From Cannabis sativa (lineage: Eukaryota > Streptophyta > Magnoliopsida > Rosales > Cannabaceae): DNA of 64,000 nt. This document shows positions 56,489 through 64,000 of the stretch, piece by piece (within the stretch, counting starts at the first letter, position 1; each line of letters opens with the position of its first letter). The stretch is from positions 71,415,580-71,479,579 of the forward strand of contig NC_083610.1 in assembly GCF_029168945.1 (NCBI RefSeq). Reading direction: 5' to 3'. The notes below the pieces were generated by a model, which made no database searches, was not told where the DNA came from, and worked only from the letters and a program-made list of their open reading frames with translations. The translations under genes were made by a program, and so were the position numbers.

Positions 56489-56879
56489 CACCAAAAAATT
56501 ATGGATCAATATGTGCATATAGTAGCAGAGCTAGTGGTAAATGTTATGGGGGCAACAAAATTTCTTTTATTAAAAAATGACACATATATTTTTATAGAAA
56601 AAAAATATAAATATTCTGGGGACATAAATAAATATATTAGAATTAAAATGATTTTTTAATAGAAAAAATATGAAAATATGTAAAATTAAAAAAAATTGTA
56701 ATTTTACAAAGATAAAAATGAAAATATATGATGGTAAAAATAAAAAAATTTATTTTGTGGAGGAAAATATGAATATATAAAAAAAATTATACAAAAAATT
56801 AATTTATTAAAAGTTGAGTGAGGTTATGTGCCCCTCATCCGACCATGTGAGCATGAGAGGAAGACATATTCATGTTGCA
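56489..56879. other. AT-rich spacer
   Basis: This A-rich sequence contains repeated AAAAATATGAAAATAT-like words. I see no gene or boundary signal. Confidence 0.35.
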
Positions 56880-57256
56880 CTTTTTTTTTTCTCATAGTTT
56901 AGGTTTCGTCCCACTGAGTTTTTCTAACAAGATTTGTAACGAGACAACTTAAAAATAATGATGAATATGAAATATATGTATACATACTTCACTCTTTTTT
57001 TTTTCTTAACTCAGGTTTTGTCCCACTAAGTGTTCCTAGCAAGGATTTTAACGAGGCAACTTGTAAAATAATTATAGATATATGTATGAAGAGAAGGCAT
57101 GTACATATTGTATTATTTTTTCCTTAGCTCAGGTTTTGTCCTACTACAAGGATTTTCTTGACAAAGTTTTTAATGATGTAACTTTAAATTATGTTGAGAT
57201 ACTTGTAATTCATGAGCAAGTAGAGAATGTGTGCGATTGAGATTATTGGTTGAGTA
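56880..57256 (+). repeat. Copia B-type 3'-end modules, plus orientation
   Basis: The phrase CAGGTTTTGTCC(C/T)ACTA and the downstream AACGAGGCAACTT occur three times (about 56900, 57012 and 57130). They are the reverse complement of the modules at 6900-7080. The last unit runs into GAGCAAGTAGAGAATGTGTG, which matches copia B near 6850-6870. Copia D has inserted at its end. Confidence 0.65.
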
Positions 57257-59139
57257 TGTTGGAAGTTATTTTACCAGGAACTTAGATCTACTCACAAGTA
57301 TGTTGATTTAACAACCTAAATATGAACTTCTAAAACGATATGAAATTAAACACATAAGAGTATCAGAAATCTTACAGTGATTGCAGCGGAATATATATGT
57401 CTCCTCCCACTCAGATCTCTAACCCTTGATTCCTTTCTGTAGCAGAGTATAATCAAGATCTGAGCCCGAAAGTCCTTCTTTGTTATCTCTGAAATCTACA
57501 CAGCCTTCCTCACTATGATTGAGGTATTACTTGATGTGTGTGGGCACTACTCTAGCACTCATACATTTCGAAACAGTGAAGGTATAGAGAGAGAGAGGGT
57601 GGCGGCTCAGAGAGAATTTTCTGAGAGAAAATTCTTTCAGAATAATGCTGTGAAAAGGTTGTACAGATGTGTGAAACTCTGAAGCCTTTGCCTTCTATTT
57701 ATAGAAGACCACCAAGGGCTATGATTGACATTTTGAACTGAGAAAATCAAAGGGAAAAGGAAGGTAAAGGGGCAAGCCTAGGCAATGTGGAAACAAGGCT
57801 TGCCTCTTTTCCAACTTTCCTTTTCCTACACTTGATAGTTTCCCTTTTGTGAAAAATTGCCAATTCCATTGTTCAACCATATTAATGATAAATATAATTA
57901 TTTAATAATTAAAAAATAATTATCAAATAATATATTATCATTTATTTTATTAATAATGAAACTAATTAAAGTTTCCTAATTAATAAATATGCCCTTCAAA
58001 ATCTGTATTTACTATTTTGCCCTTAATAAGTGCTAAATTCTCAAACTGACAAGTCTATCTTGAGAATTTTTAATTGATTAATTAAAATCAATTAAATGAG
58101 TCCTACAAGTAATATCATCTCAACTAGTGAGGGGACCATGGGTCTATATATCCGAGCTTCCAATAAGCAGATATAGAATTTACAACTTAAATTCACTGAC
58201 TTATTAATTCTTCGTTGAATCCACACATAGAACTCAGAATTGCACTCTCAGTATATAGAATGCTCTATATGTTCCACCATATAGACACATTATTAGTTAT
58301 CCATTGTTATAATCCTAATGTGATCAATGATCCTCTATATGGATGATCTACACTGTAAAGGGACTTAAATTACCGTAACACCCTACAATGTATTTTATCC
58401 TTAAAACACTTAACCCTGTATAAATGATATTTCAACTAAGTGAAATGAGTACTCAATCATTTATCTCGTTTGGTTAAGCTCGAAGGAAATCACCCTTTGC
58501 TTACTATTCGCCAGATAGAAGCTATAGATTCCATATTTATGTTAGCGCTCCCACTCAATCGCACTACCGTGTTCTCAAAATGTATGTATTGCCCAGACTA
58601 AAGTTTTAGGCTTAACTAACAAATCAAAGAACACGAATAACACTCTTGAAATTAAGCATAACCATATCAGGATTTAGATCATGTGATCTAGGATCAACTT
58701 ATGATATTGAATTGAATAGATGTTTACGGTAAGTTTCAAAATCTAATTCAAAGTTCAATATCGGTCCATTCCAATTGATACTCCATGCATCCAACCTGAG
58801 CTTTACTTTAACCTATGTTCTGGAAAGAACATAACATTTCTCCAAATGTAAGTAAACTCTGTTGTAGATTGTCATATCAGTGAAACCCAGTGTTCTGATA
58901 AATCTAGGAATACTTTATTCACATAGTCATGTTTATTTTCCACTGTGTTGACAACACAATAAACATGTTCAAGTATGTGAAAAGAGTTTGGATGAATTTA
59001 TAAATCAAATAGACAAGCAATTGATTAAGTGAACCAAAACATACACAAGTGAATGAAAAATTACTTCTGTTACTTTATTGATATAGAATAATCTGGATTA
59101 CATTGAAACAGAGTTTTATTTAGGGCATAAAACCCAACA
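57257..59139 (-). repeat. 3' LTR of copia D
   Basis: The LTR is 1883 bp, from TGTTGGAAGTTATTTTACC to GGGCATAAAACCCAACA. It is recognisably the same family as the A and solo LTRs but clearly more diverged. Confidence 0.88.
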
Positions 59140-59150
59140 AACTCCCACTT
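59140..59150 (-). other. Polypurine tract of copia D
   Basis: The minus strand reads AAGTGGGAGTT before TGTTGGGTTTTATG, identical to copia A's tract. Confidence 0.75.
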
Positions 59151-59168
59151 GCACTAATATAAAACAAA

Positions 59169-59507
59169 TCAGTACATTTCCATTAATCCTAAATTCTGAC
59201 GGTGCTTTTCGAATGAAGTTACTGCCAAGACTTTGGTGAATGGATCAGCCAAGTTATCCTGCGTATCCACTTTCTCCACCAGTACATCCCCTCTTGCCAC
59301 ATATTCTCTGATAATATGATACTTTCTTTCTATGTGCTTACTTCTCTTGTGGCTCCGAGGTTCCTTACAGTTGGCTATAGCTCCAGTGTTATCACAAAGC
59401 AGGACTAGAGGCCTTTCCATTCCAGGAACTACACCAAGACTGGTGAAGAACTTCCTAAGCCGGACAACCTCTTTAGGCTTCACCGCGGCTATGTATTCTG
59501 CCTCCAT
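59169..59507 (-). pseudogene. pol: Copia D RNase H C-terminal part
   Basis: The open stretch MEAEYIAAVKPKEVVRLRKF ... LCDNTGAIANCKEP ... RSKHIERKYHIIREYV ... NLADPFTK is the end of copia RNase H, including the DNTGAI motif and the terminal NLADPFTK block. It is out of register with the preceding RT frame: an indel just upstream of 59507 separates the family's ISDSTMEAEY motif from it. Confidence 0.85.
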
Positions 59508-60658
59508 GGTAGAATCCGAAATCGCGGTTGTTTAGCACTTCTCCAAACCACTGCTCCACCCCCAAGAGTAAACACCATCCCAGATGTAGATTTCCTGTCT
59601 TCAAGACATCCCTGGAAATCTGAGTCTGTATAGCCTAAGGGATTCAAAGCACCACCCTTGTAGACTAATACATAATCTCTTGTACTCTTTAAGTATTTCA
59701 AAATATACTTAACCGCGTTCCAATGTACCCTTCTTGGATTTGGTGATACTCGCTCACGATTCCAAGCATAGCGGATGTCGAATCTAGTGCATAGCATAGC
59801 ATACATTAGACTTCCAACTGCAGAAGCATAAGGAATTTTTGCCATGTCTTCTATCTCTTGAGGATCAGTAGGACACTGTTCCTTAGATAGACGGATACCA
59901 TGTCTAGAGGGCATGTTTGCCCGTTTGGTATTAGTCATGGAAAATCTCTCAAGAACTTTGTCAATGTAAGTTGTTTGAGAGAGAGCAAGGGATCTGTTCT
60001 TCCGGTTTCTGACAATCTGAATACCAAGAACATAAGCTGCCTCACCCAAGTCTTTCATGTCGAATTGAGTGTCAAGCCATTCCTTGATGTGAGTCATTTT
60101 CTTGACATTGTTTCCAATGATCAAAATGTCATCAACATAAAGGACCAGGAATACTACTACTTGGTTTTCCTTGAGTTGGTAAACACAAGGTTCATCTTCA
60201 TTCTGATGAAAGCCGTAGGTCTTGATGATCTCATCAAACCTTTTGTTCCATGAGCGAGAAGCTTGCTTAAGCCCATATATGGACCTATTTAACTTGCAAA
60301 CTTTATTCTCCTGCCCAGTAAGAACATAACCTTCTGGTTGCTCCATATAGATGGTTTCTTCAAGAAGCCCATTAAGAAAGGCTGTCTTGACATCCATTTG
60401 CCAGATTTCATAATCTAAAGCGGCAGCTATGGAGAGAAGAATTTGGATGGATTTGAGCATGGCAACAGGACTGAAAGTTTCCTCATAGTCCACACCTTCT
60501 CTTTGGGTATAACCCTTGGCGACCAGTCTAGCTTTGAAAGTTTCGACTTCGCCTCCAACACCTCTTTTCTTCTTGTAGACCCATTTACATCCAATTGGAC
60601 GAAAATCTTCAGGTGGTTCTACATATTCCCAGACTTTGTTCTTTTTCATGGAATCCAT
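59489..60658 (-). pseudogene. pol: Copia D reverse transcriptase and RNase H start
   Basis: The 389-aa frame carries the full copia RT: WVYKKKRGVGGEVETFKARLVAKGYTQ, QMDVKTAFLNGLLEETIYMEQPEGY, SIYGLKQASRSWN and the catalytic LYVDDILI, followed by the connection and the start of RNase H (GYTDSDFQGCLEDRKSTSG). It then runs out of frame (QPRFRILPWRQNT) where SDSTMEAEY should follow. Its start is also out of register with the upstream frame, near a small duplicated ATGGATTC phrase at about 60651-60670. Catalytic residues are intact, but the polyprotein is broken. Confidence 0.88.
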
Positions 60659-61323
60659 TTACGAATCCATACGGCTGACCATCGCTTCCGTTGCGGACTT
60701 GCCATTTCCTGTTTATAGGTCAATGGGTCGTCATCAATACCGTCACCAACGACCATATTGATTTCACCATCCAAGCCATAACGAGACGGTTTCGTAGAAA
60801 CCCTCCCACTACGACGAGGAGCGGTGACTTTCTGAACAGGAGCTTTAGTAGTAGTTTTCTCCGTTGCTACAGGCGAGGGAGTGGGATGTTCCTCTTCTTG
60901 AGTAGAAGAAGATGGTACATTTGAAGGAACAGTATCTGTGAGCATTTCCTCTAATACAATTTCACTTTTCGGTTTGTTGTCTTTCATATAGTTGTCTTCA
61001 AGGAAAGTAGCATTTGTAGAGACAAACACTTTGTTATCCTTGTGACTATAGAATAGTCCACCCCTAGTCTCTTTAGAATTTCCGACAAACATGCAAACCT
61101 CAGTTCGCGATTCCAGTTTGCCTTCTTTCTTTCTTAAGACGTGAGCAGGGCACCCCCAAATCCTATAATGGCGCAAACTAGGTGTGCGACCATTCCATAG
61201 TTCGACGGGTGTCTTAGGGACTGCTTTAGATGGAACAACATTTAAAATATCGTTTGCCATTTGAATAGCATATTCCCAGAAGGACGTAGACAGAGTTGAG
61301 TAACTCAGCATAGACCTAACCAT
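60646..61323 (-). pseudogene. pol: Copia D integrase C-terminal region and linker
   Basis: The frame reads WEYAIQMANDILNVVPSKAVPKTPVELWNGRTPSLRHYRIWGCPAHVL, the conserved tail of copia integrase (GKS-like region), then EGKLESRTEVCMFVG and a Ser/Thr/Pro-rich linker before RT. It is in the same register as the upstream frame (62874-61408), parted only by a TAA at 61408-61410. Between them VAERRNRTLLEM, with the third catalytic acid (Glu), can be read. A frameshift near 60660-60700 ends it. Confidence 0.85.
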
Positions 61324-61407
61324 TTCTAAGAGAGTGCGATTTCTCCTTTCTGCAACTCCATTCTGCTGTGGAGTGCTAGGGGCAGTATATTGGGATTCAA
61401 TTCCAAG

Positions 61408-62874
61408 TTAAATTAAATGATCTTTGAACTGCATATCCATATATTCTCCACCCCTATCAGTTCGCAAGATCTTTAATGTTTTACCTAATTGGTTTTGAGC
61501 CAAAGCATGAAATTCCTGAAACTTTTCAAACGTTTCAGATTTCTTTTGCATTAGGTAAAGAAAACTATATCTAGAGAAATCGTCAATGAAAGTGACGAAA
61601 TACTCATAACCTCCTCTGGCTTTTACATTTAGCGGTCCGCAAACATCTGAATGTACTAACCCTAGGGGTTCTTTGGCACGCTCTCCCTTTGCAGAGAAAG
61701 AACGTTTGGTCATTTTTCCTTCTAGGCAAGACTCGCAGACTGGCAGTTCTCCTAAGACGACATTTTTCAATGGACCGTCTTTGGTTAGCCTATTGAGTCT
61801 ATCAAAGCCTATATGACCTAAACGTAAATGCCATAGATAAGTTTGATCATCATTATCAATCTCTTTTCTCTTAAGGCTTCTAGGTTTAGCTACATTTAAA
61901 AGTTCAGTATTTAGTGAGATTTGAGTATCAGGTCTTAAAACATAAAGCCCTCGTTCCATGTTTGCAACACATATATGAAATCCATTACGAGAAATTGAAC
62001 AATTTGAACTCGAAAAAATCAATATATAAAATTGTGTCTGTAAACATGAAACACTAATCAAGTTTCTACTAAAATTAGGAATATATAAAACATTCTCTAA
62101 AAGTAAAAACTTCTTAGAATTAAACTTGATTCGGTACATTCCTCTTGCTTTAACCGATACCAACTCGCCATTTCCAACTTTAAGCTTTAACTCATCCGGG
62201 TGAAGATTCTCCCAAGTTTCAAGCATTTGTAATGAAGAACATACATGGTTAGTAGATCCGGAATCAACAATCCGGGAGGATTTGTCGTTCTCTAAAACAC
62301 ATGATTCAAATACAAAAGCATCACCTTCGTTTGAATTGTCTAAAAGCACAGGACATTGTTCTTCTTTATGTCCCTTTCCATTACAATTCGCACATAGAAC
62401 ATGATGTCTGACATTTGTACTTGAAGAAGCAGCTTTGTTGGAGCCCTCATGCTTAATCTTCTTCCTCTGATTAAAGCTTGCAATGCTAGGAGGTCTCATT
62501 GCAAGCAGATCCCGCTCATGGGCCCTCAACTCAGACTCGAGTTTGTCCATGTCGGAGGAGTTAGGATTGTTCAATAAGTAATATAGAACAAAACTGTTAT
62601 ACTCCTGAGGAAGACTATAAAGTATGAGTTTTACCCATTGTTCCTTTGATAAATCAATTCCTAGTAGATTTGCCTTTTGGAATTTCAAATTCATCAACAA
62701 TAGGTGCGAGTTAATGCAACTACCAGGATGCATTTTCACACTATTGAGTTCTTTTGCAAAGATACTAACTAGGAGTGGATCGGGATGAGGGTTATTCATA
62801 TTGGCACTACAACATATCAATAAACAGAAGTAAGGTTTTGGTTCTATAAATTCATACACAGGTTCAGAAAACAA
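61408..62874 (-). pseudogene. gag-pol: Copia D Gag, protease and integrase N-terminal part
   Basis: The 488-aa frame contains a Gag remnant (HLLLMNLKFQKANLLGIDLSKEQWVKLIL...SLPQEYNSFV), the zinc knuckle CANCNGKGHKEEQC, the protease motif RIVDSGSTNHVC, and the integrase zinc-binding HLRLGHIGFDRL...CESCLEGK. The first two catalytic acids follow in HSDVCGPL and RTDRGGEYM. The usual Gag N-terminus is missing; the first 25 residues are unrelated and may be a chance extension. The frame ends at a nonsense codon directly after FKDHLI, inside integrase. Confidence 0.88.
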
Positions 62875-62946
62875 ATAATCACTTATGTTATAAAAATACT
62901 AAATCTAACATAGTTTATTTTCCAAGGTTTCCAACGAACTGATACA

Positions 62947-63082
62947 GTGTCCCGTTTAGGCGAGAGTCAAAGCATCATCCATTGAATAGAGTTGTCAATT
63001 CATCTAAAATGTCAAACATTCTAGCAACCTTTTATTCGATCAAGATTGGAATTCAGCGTTGTCCCGTTTAGGCGAGAGTCAA
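62947..63082 (-). repeat. Paired leader motif of the copia A/D family (copy in D)
   Basis: TGTCCCGTTTAGGCGAGAGT occurs at 62947 and 63060, 113 bp apart. This mirrors the pair in copia A (111 bp apart), with the same flanking words (CCATTGAATAGAGTTGTCA; CTAGCAACCTTT). Confidence 0.7.
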
Positions 63083-63299
63083 GGCAATTCTATCTTATGA
63101 GCTTCTACCATTGTTTCGCATTCTTATAAGTCTTACATAGTCGCCACCATTAGGATGGTCATGAACCATATAAATAAACCTATAAGAATACTTATCTTTC
63201 GAGATTAAACGGCGCTAACTTGCTAATGAACGTTCCTCCATTAGGGAGGATTACTCACTAAAACAATAGCTATGTAAAACCAACAATGGAGATCGAATT

Positions 63300-63930
63300 T
63301 CTCTTTGATTAAAGCTCATTATTTAAACATGTATTTTGTTTAATCATTTATATTCCATATCTCAATAATGAAATATTACAAATTAAAGTAAAAACTTTAA
63401 TTAAATTTCAAAAATGGAATAATTCTGAAAAATATCTTATTTAAGTTGTTTAGAAAATCTAAATACCCAACTTAAAATATTCTTCAAACAATGACTTAAT
63501 TAAATATTACCAATTAAGTAGTAACCACTTAATTTAGAAGATGTTCCATTTTAAGTTCCCATATTTAGAAAATATCAACTTAAAAAATATCTAAAGAATC
63601 TTAATAACCAATTGCCAAAATTCCTCAACTTAATTTATAATAGGTAATTCAAAAATATTCAAATCCAAGTTGATTTGATAGATTTAACTAAATCTCAACT
63701 TAAATAGGAATATTTAATGAAATTATAAAATTAAGATTCAGAAGGAATTTATATGGTTATAATTCCATATTTAATTAAACAAGAAAAATACATATAGCTT
63801 TCCAGAATATGACTATTCAAACTATGTTTTTCTTAAATTAATTTCAAGGAACAATGAAATTAATTATGTTGCTAATCAATCTTTTATTAGGTCAAACTAA
63901 TATAATTAACCTAGCACAGTTATCCAAATC
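63300..63930. other. Copia D leader, AT-rich
   Basis: No coding frame is seen. It corresponds to the AT-rich leader of copia A (11400-12750). Confidence 0.4.
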
Positions 63931-63936
63931 AGGCAA

Positions 63937-64000
63937 ATGGGCCTTCACAATTGGGGTTGTTCATGTGAGGGGGGGCTAGGTCCAGTATGTCGCACCCACT
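63937..64000 (-). other. Conserved leader block in copia D (cut by window edge)
   Basis: GGGCCTTCACAATTGGGG ... CAGTATGTCGCACCCACT matches copia A at 12755-12818 closely, unlike the diverged DNA around it. The distal stem arm lies outside the window. Confidence 0.5.

Larger units (their letters stand above)
57257..64000 (-). mobile_element. Ty1/copia element D (Tork/Angela-like), right end outside window
   Basis: The 3' LTR is 57257-59139 and the PPT is 59140-59150. Decayed gag-pol frames occupy 59169-62874, and leader DNA continues to the window edge. The family is the same as copia A. RT motifs (LVLYVDDILIIGN, DMKDLGEAAYVLGIQI, MYAMLCTRFDIRYA) resemble the Tork/Angela branch. Gag-pol is broken by one nonsense codon and at least two frameshifts, and the Gag N-terminus looks deleted. 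The 5' LTR and target duplication are off the window. Confidence 0.88.

Noticed and set aside
1..64000. tRNA, rRNA or snoRNA genes
   Set aside because: I looked for tRNA B-box-like GGTTCGA patterns and rRNA-like GC-rich conserved stretches and saw none convincing. The GTTCGA words near 6030-6130 lack a cloverleaf.

Overview
This is eukaryotic nuclear DNA from a flowering plant, almost certainly a eudicot. It is AT-rich, has spliced genes with GT-AG introns, and is dominated by plant LTR retrotransposons (Ty1/copia and Ty3/gypsy Tat), with decayed LINE, CACTA and Mutator-type elements. I cannot fix the species from sequence alone.

Only two convincing host genes are present. (1) On the minus strand at 3735-5590 is a three-exon SPX-domain gene (239 aa), a phosphate-signalling protein of the SPX1/2/3 type. 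Three matches to the PHR1-binding site P1BS lie within 250 bp upstream of its ATG. (2) On the plus strand at 42914-43949 is a two-exon AP2/ERF gene (293 aa) of the WIN1/SHINE clade, regulators of cuticular wax and cutin.

Layout. 1-3330: wreck of a minus-strand DUF1985/Ulp1-type transposon gene, interspersed with TGTCGC-rich repeats. 3735-5840: SPX gene and promoter. 6207-21813: an old short-LTR copia element (B), into which a second, long-LTR copia element (A, 7459-17828) has inserted; A carries a 1.2-kb Mutator-like MITE in its 5' LTR. 22677-34256: a very young Ty3/gypsy Tat-lineage element with nearly identical LTRs, a Gag-protease ORF, a pol ORF and a spliced antisense gene of 646 codons with its own promoter-like region. 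34262-38874: AT-rich DNA, a copia RT/RNase H remnant, and a truncated gypsy-type LTR. 38875-42580: intergenic DNA with small foldbacks. 42750-43949: the SHINE-like gene. 43950-47990: intergenic DNA with microsatellites. 47997-55997: one dismembered LINE interrupted by a CACTA element, a gypsy-type solo LTR and a copia solo LTR, and ended by a second CACTA terminus. 56000-57256: CACTA fragment, 60-bp tandem repeat and copia 3'-end modules. 57257-64000: a further copia element (D) of the same family as A, running off the right edge, with a broken gag-pol.

Element ends were defined from TG...CA termini, primer-binding sites, polypurine tracts and target-site duplications read directly from the sequence. 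The most interesting content is the Tat element with its intact antisense gene, the P1BS cluster at the SPX gene, and a GC-rich triple-hairpin island in the copia A leader.
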